A DNA stretch of 64,000 nt, taken from contig QANZ01020146.1 of assembly GCA_003254925.1 (NCBI GenBank), forward strand, positions 53,578-117,577. The letters run 5' to 3'. Shown here piece after piece: positions 1 through 11,914 of this stretch. The notes under the pieces were generated by a model, which saw nothing but the letters and a program-made list of their open reading frames with translations, was not told where the DNA came from and ran no database searches. A program made the translations under genes and the position numbers. The DNA comes from Chamaecrista fasciculata. Its lineage: Eukaryota; Streptophyta; Magnoliopsida; Fabales; Fabaceae. The stretch's first letter is position 1, and every line of letters begins with the position of its first letter.

Positions 1-176
1 TTTTCCAAATGACTAAACAAAAATGCATTCTGTAATTCTGGCCAAAACCAAAAATGCATTCTGTAATTAATTGTTTAACTGACACTTATACTTTCTTTCT
101 TTTTTTGGAGCATAGATACTTAGAGAGTAATTGTAGTCAACAATGAATGAGAAGCTATACTGAATTAAATTATGGA

Positions 177-682
177 TGTATTAATTACACTTTGATACAA
201 TGAGGTATGGATCAATTCTATTTTGGTATCTTGTTCTTTCAAAAGTGACATTTTAGTACTATGTTTTATTCGTCGTTAGAATTATGATACTTAAAACTCT
301 TTTTTCATTACTTTTTGACGGAGAAAAGAATGTGCAGGTCATATCCATAGTTAAAAACACGAAATATACCCTCCTGAACTCATATTCCACGATTCAGCAT
401 AAAAAAAATACGAAATTCTCTACCTTCAAGTATATACTGAATAGTGTTTTTTGGGTATTAAATCGTGAAATTTAAGTTTAGGATGGTGAATTTCATGTTT
501 TTGACCATGCACATGACCTGTATATTCTTTTTTCCGTCAAGAGGTAACGAAAAAAGATTTTGGTACTAAAGTGCTAACAGCTAACAGAATAAGGTATCAT
601 AACAACAATTTTGAAAGAACAATGTACTAGAGAAGAACATGTTCATACCTCTAAGTACTAAAGTGTAATTTACCCTTATTTT
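177..682. repeat. Degenerate foldback/MITE-like element
   Basis: The left part reads as 'acactttgatac' and the right end as 'actaaagtgtaatttaccc', so the outer ends are roughly inverted copies. The same end sequence occurs at 9530-9921, 23422-23792 and 63781 onward. The interior, around the motif for a 'gtgaaattt' / 'aaatttcac'-like palindrome, closely resembles the element at about 51363-51855. The edges are estimated. No target duplication was readable and no protein is encoded. Bases 1-176 hold nothing recognisable. Confidence 0.55.
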
Positions 683-1185
683 TATGTGAAAAGTTTGATC
701 AAATTTTATTTGTTGTGTTTTGCACCAAAAAAAAAACTTTGTTAAAAAAGATTTAATACTTTTTAATAGCTTAAAAATCTTAAAAATTTCCTTTTTGTTA
801 AAATTTAATCTTATTTTCTACAAAAAATAACAATATTTTTATAAACTATTATTTATTAATTTGGTTAAATAAATCATTTTTATCTATTTAGTTAAGAATT
901 ATTTTAAATTGATTTCCATAATTCTATTAACAAATTTTGTTTAAAAATCTTTATTAGTCACTTTACTCTTCTCTGAAAATGCATATACATTGCTTAATCA
1001 ACAGAATGTGAGATATTTATCATAAATTTTTCAATAATTACCCCTGCCCTAATCTCCATATATATACATTAGCCGTAGGGTATGAGTCATAGTAAATAAC
1101 TTTGAGACGTATATAGCTAGCTAATCAAGGAGGCAGTTAATAAAGTTGGTGGCAGTTAGGTTCGGTGTTCTTCTTGTTTTAATTC
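683..1185. other. AT-rich spacer, no gene seen
   Basis: The stretch is very AT-rich, with many stops in all frames. I see no coding region, RNA gene or transposon end. Confidence 0.6.
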
Positions 1186-1278
1186 TTTGACTCGAAAGTT
1201 TAATGTTCCTGTAACGCTCAATGTGTTCATATAGAAGACAAATAATCAATGGAGCAGAACTTGCCATATGTTAGTTTT

Positions 1279-1565
1279 TGTTATAAAATATAAGAAATAA
1301 AGATATTCAAAGTAGAGAAAAAAGTAGGAGGAAGAGTGATTCGATCTCCAACTTTACATCAAGTCCTAACGACTCTATCTATAGATTAAATGATATGAAA
1401 GGGGATGTGTCTAATTCAATACACATAATAAAGGGATAGACCCATGTTAATGTACACGGGAAACTAAAGATGATAAACACGATTACAGAGAAAACTTCAA
1501 ACTTCTATACACGGAAAATATCAAAAGTTCATAGTGAATATTCACAAACATTATTATTCATAACA
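1279..1565 (-). repeat. Copia-type LTR (3' LTR of a minus-strand element)
   Basis: The segment starts TGTTATAAAATA and ends TTCATAACA, with the terminal TG...CA expected of an LTR. A related 282-bp LTR stands alone at 45540-45821. On the minus strand it is preceded directly by a purine-rich tract (complement of 'ctctcacttg', 1566-1575), which fits a polypurine tract, and beyond that by the end of a copia RNase H coding region. The left flank is GTTTT; a matching duplication at the far end was not found. Confidence 0.75.
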
Positions 1566-1702
1566 CTCTCACTTGAATATTCACAATTTATTGATACACA
1601 TGATAGGCTGCCTCATTAAAAACCTTGTCAGGAAAACCCAGTGGGACAAAACTATGCCAAAGGAAAAAAGAGTACAGCGCGTATCTCCCCCTCATCATAA
1701 CA

Positions 1703-1999
1703 TCACAAAAGGTCTTTTAATTGACGTATTCCAATTTGATAAGCCAACTTCTCAAATGTTGTAGTTGGCAATGCCTTTGTGAATAAATCTGCTAAATTAT
1801 CACTTGATCGACTGAACTTGTTAACTTCTATGTCGCTGCTAATTATCACTTGATTGAACTTGTTGAACTTCTGTCGCTTTGGTGGAATATATTTCGTTCT
1901 ATCTCCTTTGATGTATCCCTTTTTTGGCTGAACTATACATGTCATATTATCTTCATAGAATACAATTGGCACATTTTCCTGTAAAAACAAATTATGCAT
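1703..1999 (-). pseudogene. Copia retrotransposon RNase H C-terminal remnant
   Basis: A 98-residue minus-strand reading frame carries the hallmark end of plant copia polyproteins: FYEDN, then GYIKGDRTK, then SSDNLADLFTKALP, then IGIRQLKDLL. These belong to the RNase H domain, which degrades the RNA strand during reverse transcription. Upstream on the minus strand (2000-2100) similar sequence continues but is broken by stops. Integrase and reverse transcriptase are not recognisable. It is a dead fragment whose 3' LTR is at 1279-1565. Confidence 0.85.
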
Positions 2000-2059
2000 C
2001 TTCTAGATGTGTTGAATTAGTAGTCTCAACTAAACACATTCTTGATTTGCCTTATGCAT

Positions 2060-3192
2060 TGTCTTTGAAGCTCAGATAATGAGCTAGCTAGCATCTACAT
2101 TATTAAGAAATGGTGAACTAAATTTATTTAAATAAAATAAACCTCTATCTTTAAAATATTTTTCATTCTTTGTCAATGTCTTTTGATTAATTAAGAACTA
2201 TATCTCGCTAGCAAGTGTACCGAAAACCTTAATTCTCTTATAATATTAAGATATGATACTATAAAACCAAAGAATTTCATCTTCATTTGAGGTTAAAGGA
2301 TACTTTATAACTTCAAATGATTTATCTAACCATCATGGATGCACCTAGTCCATGCACCTTATCCATGAGTGAAACTATCTCAATACACTTTCCATATAAT
2401 ATGAGTAATAACATCACTATTATAACATGCTTAATCTGTAAGATGAGACAAAAATTTTATCTTTGCAAAACTATTTCTATCAATATTTTACTATGTTTTG
2501 AACTCTTCAGGAGTTCCAACAATAATAAATATACACAGTATTGATTACACATTTTGTGATCTTTTAAATAATATTTCTTGAGATAACTGTATCACATATG
2601 TCCAGGTTTTGTTTTCAAACCCATGTAGGATTTTATTCATCTTTATTGAACAAGATATTCGACATGCTTCCTATAATCCTTCAGGGATTTTCATATAAAT
2701 TTCATTGTTCAATAAACCATATGAATGGACTATAACCATACTCATTAGATCCATATCAAGTTTTTCATACAATGTCAGATTACTAAAATATTTGAAAAGG
2801 GTTGCATCCATCTTTGGGATTGCATCCATCTCCAGAGAATATGTCCTCACATATTCAATGTGAGACCTTTGAGTTTATATCTTACGACTTTATCCTTTCA
2901 TTTTTATTACGATTTTACTCATTAACTCATTTGTACCCCAGTAATTTCACACCTTCAAATATTTGGACATCAAAGCCTTTTATAAACAGTCAGATCATAT
3001 ATTCAAAAATAATTGCATCCACCACGGGAGAATTAAACTCCTTAAAATAAATTTCTTGTCTTTGTATCTCAAAATTTCAATTCGCTCGTTTCTTTTCGCA
3101 CAAAGACTTATTTATATTCAACTGACGTTACACCATCATACTGGTTGTACACCATTATGCTTGTGGACTTCAAGTCAAAAATTTTGATCTCT
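2060..3192. other. Degenerate DNA, probably decayed copia interior
   Basis: This lies between the RNase H remnant and the point (about 3193) where the interrupted tandem unit resumes, so by position it should be part of the inserted material. Small open frames here show no domain I recognise. The assignment to copia is inference from the break in the flanking unit. Confidence 0.4.
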
Positions 3193-5517
3193 TCTTTTAT
3201 ATTATACTCCAAAAAAAATAATGAATTCTTCTTTTGTTGAAATCATTCCTAGTACTTAAAAAGTTTTTTCCAATAATACAGATGATAATGATTGATATAT
3301 TTGTAGTAAATAAAACAAAGACAAAATTATTTTTGTAATCTTTAAATTTGATCTAAAATTATAATTTTGGTCTCATATCTTTGGAGTAGATTGCAATCCA
3401 GCCCTTTATCATTTTTCTTTAATTTGCAAATTTATAAATTTTTCAAAAGTTTCAATATTTGATTCGAACAACTAAATATAATCATATATTTCTCGTTTTT
3501 AAGTTCGAATACGATGAGACTCGAGGTACATGTTGCTTTTGATAAGTCCTCTCTTTGTCCAATTGGGATTGTTAGCAAACAAGGTTAAATGAGGCTCCGA
3601 AAGTGAGTTGCTCATTTTACAATCAAATAAGCAAAGTTGATCATCTTTCTATCGTTTTAAGTCTGATTACGATGAATTTGGAACTACGAATTACTTTTGA
3701 CGAGTTGTTTTTCTACTCAATTAGGACTGTTAACAAAAGAGATCAAATCAAGTCTGAAAGTAAAATTACACTTTGGCCATTCCTTAGACTCGAAAATTTA
3801 ATGTTTCATATAACGCTCAACGTGTCTATAGTTTATACAGACATGAATACTCTATAGTGCACTACAAGTGTAATACTGAGATAGAAAAGAACAATTAAAA
3901 AGAGAAAATGTCAGAAGTTTGGGTCCGTTTGACACTTTTTCTCTCTAATTGTTCATTCCTCTATAAACACTACACATGAGATCCAAATTTGTGTCTATAC
4001 CACAATTCAAAGTAGAAGACAAATACTTAATTAAGCTGAACTTGCCACAAGTTAGTTTTTATATTATACTCCAAAAAAAATTATGAATTCTTCTTTGTTG
4101 AAATCATCCCTAGTACTTAAAAAGTTTTTTCCAATAATACAGATGATAATGATTGATAGATTTTTAATAAATAAAACAAAGACAAAATTATCTTTTTAAT
4201 CTTTTAATTTGATCTAAAATTATAGTTTTAGTCTCTTATCTTTGGAGTAGATTGCAATTCAGGCCTTTATCATTTTTCTTTAATTTGCAAATTTATAAGT
4301 TTCTCAAAAGTTTTAATCTTTGATTCCAACAAGTAAATGTAATCATATATTTCTCGTCTTAAATTCGAATACGATGAGACTCGAGCTATATGTTGCTTTT
4401 GATAAGTCTTCTCTTTGCCCAGTTAGGATTGTTAAGAAATAAGGTCAAATTAGGCTCCGAAAGTGAGTTGCTCGTTTTATAATCAAATATGCAAAGTTGG
4501 TCATCTTTCTACCGTTTTAAGTCTGATTGCCTTGAATTTAAAACAATGAATTGCTTTTGACGAGTTCTTTTTCTGCTCAATTAGGACTGTTAACAAAAGA
4601 TATCAAATCAGGTCTGCAAGTGATTTTAGAACAAAAAAGTGAATGATTGTGGAACATCACTTTCGGGACCGACTTGACTTCATTTCTGACAGTCCCAATT
4701 CGTCACAATCGGACTTGAAATGAGAGAGATGTGACAAACTTTGTTCACTTGACTGTGAAAGAAAGGATTAGTCAAAAACAACATGTAGCTTGGGTTTGAT
4801 GGCATTCAAAATTGAAACAAAATAGATATAATAACATTTAGTTGTTGGAATTAAGTAGTCAACTTTTCGAAAACTTGTAGGACTATAATGACAAAAAAAG
4901 GGGGGGTTAGATTGCAATCTAGTCAAAATTAAAATAAAAGACCGAAATTACACTTTGGCCATTCCTTAGACTCGAAAATTTAATGTTTCGTGTAATGCTC
5001 AATGTGTTTATTATAGTTTATAAGAACATTGATTCTTTATAGTGCACTACAAGTGTAGTACTGAAAGAGAAAGGAACAGTGAGAGAAAGAAAGTGTCGGA
5101 AGTGTGGGTCTTACTGACACTTTCTTTTTGTTCATTTCTTATAAGCATTTCTTATAAGCATTATATACCTATGATAGTGATAGTACATTACAGGGGATCT
5201 AAATTCGTGTTTATACCACAATTCAAAGTAGAAGACAAATAATCAATTAAGCTGAACTTGCCATATATTAGTTTTTATATTATACTCCATTAAAAAAAAT
5301 TAATGAATTCTTATTTTGTTGAAATCATCCCTAGTACTTAAAGTTTTTTCCTGTAATACTGATGATAATGATTGATAGATTTGTAGTAAATAAAACAATG
5401 ACAAAATTTCTTTTCTTTAATCTTTAAATTTGTTCTAAAAGTACAATTTAATCCTTGTATAATGTTTATCAGAAATACATTTCTTATTTTAACACAAATT
5501 CAGAAACCAAAAGATAA

Positions 5518-5947
5518 GGGCCTGATTGGTTTAAGAAAATGTTTCCTGTTTTCATTTTCTGTTTCCATTTCTGGAATTCTATTTTCATTTCAAAATTTTC
5601 AATATTTAAGAAATATGTTTGTTTTATAATGTTAAAAAATCGTTTTCATTCATATTTAAATTATGTTAACTTGAATAACACTAATTTTTATATGTTTTTA
5701 AGTTTGATTATAGCTAAATGATGATATTAACATGATTAAATAGTTTACTTTTGTGTAATGTTGCAAAATATCATAAGTTTGTTTTTGGAAATACTGGAAA
5801 CGTCTTTTTGACGTTTCCTGTTTTCAGCCTGTTTCAGAAAATGTTTCCAGAAAACATTTCCAAAAAAACTGTACAAAACACGTTTTCAGTCATATTTCCT
5901 GTTTTCAGTGAAAATGGAAACAGGAAACAGGGCAACCAATCAGACCC
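5518..5947. mobile_element. MITE with GGGCCTGATTGG ends
   Basis: The left end GGGCCTGATTGGTTT and right end AACCAATCAGACCC are near-perfect inverted copies. The pairing continues inward through 'tgtttcctgttttca' against 'ggaaacaggaaacag', and the sequence is rich in 'gtttcc/ggaaac' palindromes. There is no open frame of note. This end type is common among hAT- or Harbinger-like MITEs, but I could not read a clean target duplication, so the superfamily is open. Bases 5948-6255 hold nothing I recognise. Confidence 0.75.
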
Positions 5948-6255
5948 AATATCGCAACCATATATAGGACTTCAATTCAAATAATACTCGTCTAAATTAA
6001 GATAGATGTTAACCGCTACACACGCTTAAATCAAAATACAACAAAATTCTAAGAATAACGGTGATGAATGTGAGCCCAAATTAACATATAGATAGTAGTG
6101 GAGGATGAAGATGGATCTTCAAGTTTCTCATTCTTTTTCTTCCAACAACATTAATTGTTTCCCTTTCGCCGTTTGGAGACTAGAATATTCAGAATACTTC
6201 CATTTTTCTTTGTTGAGGCGTAGCCTTGAAGATGCTCTTCTTGATTCTTTTTCTT

Positions 6256-7067
6256 GGTCAAAAGGTCATCATTTTGGTCCTAAATATGTGTTTTGATGTT
6301 CATTTTGATACTTATGTATTAAAATATTCATATTGGTCCTAAATATTAGCAAAATGTTTCATTTTGGTCCCAAATTATTGAATGCAATCATAACTCTCTT
6401 GTTTCAAATTCAAATGTGATGAGGTTATAGCTACGTGTTGCTTTTAAGGAGTATTTTCTCTATCCAGCTGGAGCTGTCAACAAACGAGGTTAAATCGGAT
6501 CCCGAAAGTAAATCACTCATTTCACAATCAAACAAGCAAAGTTAGTCATATCTTTCTCATTTCAATTTTGAATATGATAAATTTAGAGCTATGAGTTACT
6601 CTTAACAAGTCCTTTTTTCGTCAAGTTGAGACCATCAACAATGAGATCAAATCAGGCTCAAAAGTAGGGATGGGATCAAAAAGTTAAAAATCATGAAAAA
6701 TTGGTTTCAAATACATTTTTGAGTCCGATTTGACCTCATTTGGTAACAATCTCAACTGGACAAAAAAAAAATTGTTAAAAATAACATATATCTCTGAATC
6801 CATCGCATTTGGACTTGAAACGAGAAAAATATAATCAATTTCACTAATTTGACCATCAAATGAACGACTTAATTACTTTTGAGACCCGATTTGATATCGT
6901 TTTCTAACGACCCAATTGAAAAGAAAAAGTACTCTTCGAAAGTAACATGTCAACAAACCAAAATGAAACATGTTGCCAATATTTAAAACTGATATGAATC
7001 TTTTAAAATATAAAGGACTAAAATAAACCTAAAAATATATATTAAGAACGAAAGTGATCCTATGCCC
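6256..7067. mobile_element. Mutator-like non-autonomous element, diverged
   Basis: The left end GGTCAAAAGGTCATCATTTTGG matches the left end of the element at 50168-50705. The interior carries the same 'cgaacttgaaa.gagaga.at' type blocks found at 3480-4780, 22860-23270 and 50340-50580. Flanks CTTTTTCTT and CTTTGTCTG agree at 7 of 9 bases, compatible with an old 9-bp duplication. No protein is encoded. Confidence 0.55.
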
Positions 7068-7409
7068 CTTTGTCTGTATTGAAATATGTAAGAGAAAAGT
7101 CCAACTACAAAGTAATGAATAGCTAGCACTCTTAGAAACAACCTCATAATTTAGTTAAAAAATAAAAAGGAAACAACGTAACCTCATAATTTTTTTTTGG
7201 CCAATAACTTAACCTCATAACTATTAAAACTTAAAACAGTGAAATAGGTGCAGTGTCAATGCCTTAACTTTATAAAATTAACGATTTTGTTAAAAACTCT
7301 AAAAATTGGAGAAACTAAATTAATTTATAAAACGAACAAGAAAATGTCTACTAAATATATCATGACATTAAATCAGATTTGAGTTTGAAATAAACTCTCT
7401 CTCTATATA
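7068..7409. other. Spacer, no gene seen
   Basis: AT-rich sequence with short homopolymers. Nothing is recognised. Confidence 0.5.
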
Positions 7410-7588
7410 TCTTATATTATATAACTCCACCCCTTTCTGGTCGTCCACATTTTAAAACTATAGTACAAAATTAATAATAAGAGGAAAATTATTATTTGAT
7501 CCCTTCTTTTTTACTGAGTTAATGATTTAGTCCCTCATTTATTTTACATACATATTTGCGTGCCCGTTAGAGCACGCAAAACCTCTAG
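7410..7588 (+). mobile_element. Mini-Helitron
   Basis: The 3' end has the diagnostic Helitron form: a perfect 9-bp stem, TTTGCGTGC (7555-7563) with GCACGCAAA (7572-7580), an 8-nt loop, a short AC-rich spacer and CTAG at 7585-7588, followed by T. The proposed 5' end is the TC at 7410-7411, preceded by A, so the element sits between A and T as Helitrons do. A second short element of the same build is at 49192-49347. The 3' end is strong; the 5' end is inference. Confidence 0.65.
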
Positions 7589-7698
7589 TATATATATATC
7601 TCTGTATGTTACAAATTAATATTAAAAGACTAATCTATTAGACAAAAATACTGCAAAATTTGAATATTATCTTACGATTGTATTTTTTTATCCTATAT

Positions 7699-7881
7699 TT
7701 TTTTGGTAAATACCATAGGTGTCTCCCACCTATCCGTGTAACGGTCTAGGCAAGACTAATCCCATTCGGGCCGGGGAGCAAACAGTTTAAGGCCCTCCCA
7801 ACAAATGTCGACTCCAGGGCTCAAACCCAGGTCCCTCAACCTGAGGTGCAGCTCGCCAACTACTGCACCAAACACTTGTTG
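7699..7881 (-). mobile_element. tRNA-derived SINE with target-site duplication
   Basis: On the minus strand a Pol III-type head (GGTGCAGTAGTTGG as A box, GGGTTTGAGCCC as B box, complement of 7817-7828) is followed by a body that ends in a short A run. Direct repeats flank it: A-T7-ATCCTATAT at 7682-7698 and A-T8-ATCCTATAT at 7882-7899, differing by one T. Long TSDs plus an A-rich tail and internal promoter boxes define a SINE moved by a LINE. Confidence 0.88.
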
Positions 7882-7899
7882 ATTTTTTTTATCCTATAT

Positions 7900-8457
7900 G
7901 ATAAAGCTGAGTTTGTGTGTTGAAGAAATGAATGAAAGTGATTGATGTAGTGGTTTAGAGTTTGCATGTGGCCATCTAGTCTCCACAATATTGTGTATTT
8001 CCCAACAAAATATGTGTGTATATGCCTCGCTTTCAAGTTTGTGAGAAAACAAAAATTTTCGAGGGATTTAGAGATTTGTGAGTGAAAGAAGCAATTTAAG
8101 TCCCTGAAATTTTGGAAAACCGTAAACAGAGCTTTCAGGCATGGATTTGCATATCACGTCCAACCAAAACATACGTGCAATGTGTGATTATGGCCTCCTT
8201 CCATGGAAATGTTGCTTTGATATATATGTTTTCAAGTTTATGGCAGATACAAATTGTATACAGCTTTCTGGCCCAAATTTGTGTATATCGTTTTTTTGAC
8301 CAACATATATTTAAAAGTGAATTCTTGATATATACACAAAAATGAGTTTTTAACTTCTTTTTTTTTTTCACAAACCGTTCTACGTAAGGACGAGAATGAA
8401 TTAGTTTATGACAAAAAATAAAGTTAATATATATGTAATTTATCACATTTTAAAATT
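7900..8457. other. Spacer, no gene seen
   Basis: Overlapping short open frames occur on both strands at 8112-8446 but neither resembles a known protein or has gene-like composition. Confidence 0.5.
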
Positions 8458-9059
8458 GGCTTAAGTGCATTTTTGGTCCCCTAACTTTCGTAAAGGTCTC
8501 AATTTGGTCCCCTAACTTTTTTTTGTTTCAATTTTGGTCCCCTAACTTTTGGAAACGTCTCAATTTGGTCCCCTAACTTTTTTTTGTTGCAATTTTGGTT
8601 CCCTAACTTTTGAAAACGTCTCACTATTCGTCCCAAGTGCACTTCCATCCATTATATGCCATTAGTGTTGATCTAGCAGGCTGAGTTGGTCGATGATGTG
8701 GCAATAATGGGTGACGTGGATTAAAAAATGACCATTATGCAATAAAATACAATATTTTGAGAACGAATCAACCAAAACTTAACCTAACAAAAAGACTCAA
8801 AATGTTGCATAATGGTCCTTCTTAATCCACTTCACTCATATTTGCCACATCATCAGCCAACTCAGCCTGCCAGATCAACACTAACGGCAGATAATGGATG
8901 GAAGTGCATTTAGGACCAACGGTGAGATGTTTTCAAAAGTTAAGGACCAAATTGAGACTTTTCAAAAGTTAGGGGCCCAAAATTGCAAAAAAAAATAAAG
9001 GTTAAGCGACCAAATTGTGACCTTTGCAAAAGTTAGAGAACTAAAAATGCACTTAAGCC
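8458..9059. mobile_element. Mutator-like MITE (family 'TTTGGTCCCCTAACTTT')
   Basis: The inverted ends GGCTTAAGTGCATTTTTGG and CTAAAAATGCACTTAAGCC extend inward through repeated 'tttggtcccctaacttt' / 'aaagttagg.gacca' modules. The 9-bp flanks TTTAAAATT (8449-8457) and TTCAAAATT (9060-9068) agree at 8 of 9, which points to Mutator-type insertion. The central third has a further inverted match ('gccacatcatc', 'agcctgc.agatcaacactaa'). Non-coding. Confidence 0.85.
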
Positions 9060-9529
9060 TTCAAAATTTGATGGTTTATTGCTTTAAAAAAAAATAGGCG
9101 AACAACCTTAATTGAAGGGGATATAGGACACGTATATGCAAAACTTTAAAAGCTTTCATTTTTTTTAATGTCCACATCTTCATCTATTTATTATATTTTT
9201 TTTTTAAATACTGTTTCTTTTGATAAATCTAGAAGAAAAAGATCACTTATGTGCCAATGCATGTGCCATGCTCTATATCAAATTAATAGTTTCTAATAAC
9301 ATGTCTTATTATTTTCAATTTTTGTCTTGGTACGAATGGCCTGGCTTAATTTGTCAATCATATCCATCACAATGTAATAACAAAAATAAAAATAATTTAA
9401 TGTTAACTAATTCATTCAATATCGTATAATCATAACTTTTCTTTTTCTTTTATATACACACACACATTAGTACTAATAGGTTTTACATCCTTTATTATTT
9501 TTAAAATTTATATTACTAAGTTATTTTAA

Positions 9530-9921
9530 GGGTAAATTACACTTTGGTACATTATGGTTTGGTCATATTTCACTTTGGTATCCTATGGTTTAAAAAGTGA
9601 CACTTTGGTACCCTTTGGAGCTATTTTGGTCATAACAAATTTTGCAAAAATTACATTTTTGACCCCCAAAATTTTTTTATAGTTTTCATTTTAGTCCTTA
9701 GATAATATGTATCAAGGGAACTATTTGTAATTTTCTAAACATATTGGGGGTCAATATATAATTTTTGCAAAATTTGTTAAGGTTAAAGTTACAAAATAGC
9801 TCCAAAGGTAACTAAAGTGTTAACGGAGAATACCATAGGGTACCAAAGTGTCACTTTCTAAACCACAGGGTATCAAAGTGAAATTTGATCAAATCATATG
9901 GTACCAAAGTGCAATTTACCC
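9530..9921. mobile_element. Mutator-like MITE (family 'GGGTAAATTACACTTTGGTAC')
   Basis: The ends GGGTAAATTACACTTTGGTAC and GTACCAAAGTGCAATTTACCC are inverted copies. The element is flanked by a perfect 9-bp direct repeat TTATTTTAA at 9521-9529 and 9922-9930. It is non-coding and can fold into one long hairpin. Relatives are at 177-682, 23422-23792 and 63781 to the window end. Bases 9060-9520 hold only AT-rich spacer. Confidence 0.9.
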
Positions 9922-9993
9922 TTATTTTAAAATCTATTTCATTTTAAATTAATGAAAAAATAAAAAGTTATTCAAATTCGTTAATAACTTAAA

Positions 9994-10450
9994 GGCTAAA
10001 GTGTATTTTTGGTCTCATAACTTTGGCAAAGGTTTCAAATTGGTCCCATAACTTTTTTTGTTGCAATTTTAGTCCCATAACTTTGGCAAAGGTCTCAATT
10101 TGGTCTCATAACTTTTTTTGTTGCAATTTTGGTCTCATAACTTCTGAAAACGTCTCACCGTTGATCCTAAGTTGATTTCTATCCATCCCATAACTTCACC
10201 CATATTTGTCACGTCATCATGCAACTCAATATGTCAGATAATCTTTAACGACAAATAATGGATGGAAATCAGCTTGTGACTAACGGTGAGACGTTTTCAA
10301 AGTTATGGGACCAAAATTGCAACAAAAAAAGTTATGAGACCAAATTGAGACGTTTGCTAAAGTTATGGGATCAAAATTGCAATAAAAAAAGTTATGAGAC
10401 CAAATTAAAATCTTTGCCAAAGTTATGAGACCAAAAGTGCCCTTTTAGCC
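9994..10450. mobile_element. Mutator-like MITE (family 'TTTGGTCTCATAACTTT')
   Basis: The inverted ends are GGCTAAAGTGTATTTTTGG and CCAAAAGTGCCCTTTTAGCC. Inside, the 'tttggtctcataacttt' module is repeated three times per arm in opposite orientation. The 9-bp flanks TAACTTAAA (9985-9993) and AAACTTAAA (10451-10459) agree at 8 of 9. Same family as 34422-34864 and 38968-39406. Confidence 0.87.
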
Positions 10451-11727
10451 AAACTTAAACGCTTCCTTTTGTGGATGGAGCATTCTCTTACTCTATAACT
10501 AACTGGTCTCCTACTCTCCTATTACTTTATACTTTGATAGTTAAAATAAATGATTAATATAAACTAATAATTTTATGATTTAACTACACCTAATTGTCAC
10601 TTGTGAATTGTGATGAAATATCTATCTATCGTCATCTATTTTCTCGGCTCAAATGGTACGTACATGAGTAAAATTGGTGGGCCTGAAAGTGGGCCGTAGG
10701 GCCCATGATTTTTACAAGGAACACAAATTATTGGCCTCGATAATGTAAGATGAGTGCATAATTATTGTAATCCTCGTGAGACAGTGAGAATGTGTTTGTG
10801 GCAAAGAGTAGTGACAGCTAGAAACTTCTCCACACAACTTCCTTTTCAAATGACACTATCTTCATCTTCATCCCCATCCCTTTAACTTTGATTCTTTCTT
10901 TTAAAATATTAATAAACACAAATTCACCCCCACAATAGTTTTCTTTATTTTATTATATATCTTCAATATTCCTAGCTTAGCCCATTATGTTTTGTTTGGA
11001 AACTTCTATTCACCATCATCCCCTTTTCTCTATCCCTACAATTTGTCTCCCCATTTTCACTATTTAATTACTACCATCTAGTTGTATGTCCAATATATAT
11101 CTCATGTTTTTATTTAAAGAAAAATAATGAGTATATGTATATATATGTATTTATTGTAGGATTTGAAGTGTAATNTATCAATCATAATATAGAGAGAATA
11201 TTAAAAAAATTGTTTGCATAACTAATTATAGAAAAGAGAAATATAAATAAATTATTAGACTTGGAGGGATATTATATTAAAAAAAATATAAAATAACTTA
11301 TATAATTTTTCTCTTTCATCAAATGCAGTAATAATTACAAGTTTCAGTCACTACCAAGCAAAACAACAATAAGGAAACAAAAAAGAAACTTTATTTTTTT
11401 ATCATAAAATTCAAGAAATGGACTCTATTGCACAAAATAAAAAATTTGAGAGATCTTTCATTGTTTTTCAAAGTTTCATGAACTATTTTACACAATAACT
11501 AAAGATTAATATACTTTTATGGATTTTAGCAAAATTTCTTTTATAAAAATATAATAGAATATGAAAAAATAAAAACGACTTTTAACAAAATAGAATTACA
11601 TATAGAAAATATACATTTATTAAGTTGTGATGGCAGCACTTAATAAATTTCTGTTGAGTTTTTGTGAACTAGCTAGCCAAGACTACATTATTAATATATA
11701 GGATATATCTCAAGTTCTCAACATTAC
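10451..11727. other. Intergenic region upstream of the DUF761-type gene
   Basis: AT-rich sequence with one ambiguous base near 11175. No coding or RNA gene was seen. The part nearest 11.7 kb presumably holds the promoter of the next gene. Confidence 0.5.
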
Positions 11728-11735
11728 TATAAATA
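11728..11735 (+). promoter_or_regulatory. TATA box of the DUF761-type gene
   Basis: TATAAATA, an exact plant TATA element, lies 180 bases before the start codon at 11915, leaving room for a 5' leader of about 150 bases. Confidence 0.6.
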
Positions 11736-11914
11736 GAAGCCACATCCTTAAAGCTTGGTGTTCTACAAGAGCAGCTTATCATTTCATTGTGAAGGTCATT
11801 AATTCCTATATATATATATCTCACAATAGCCATAAATTAGAGGTCACACATACATAGAGTCCCTCCATTAGGACACATTAATTATTTGATATTGTGTTCC
11901 CAAAAATAATATAT

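Larger units (their letters stand above)
1186..5460. repeat. Old tandem array of a roughly 1-kb unit, interrupted by a copia remnant
   Basis: Three diverged copies of one unit lie head to tail. Landmarks recur in order. 'ctcgaaa.tttaatg' is at 1189, about 3789 and about 4972. 'gaacttgcca' followed by 'ttagttttt' is at 1257, 4030 and 5252. 'atattatactcc' is at about 3199, 4060 and 5277. 'gatgataatgattgata' is at about 3283, 4142 and 5360. In the first copy the join between 'ttagttttt' and 'atattatactcc' is broken by about 1.9 kb starting at 1279, where a copia LTR begins. The units encode no convincing protein. Confidence 0.7.
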
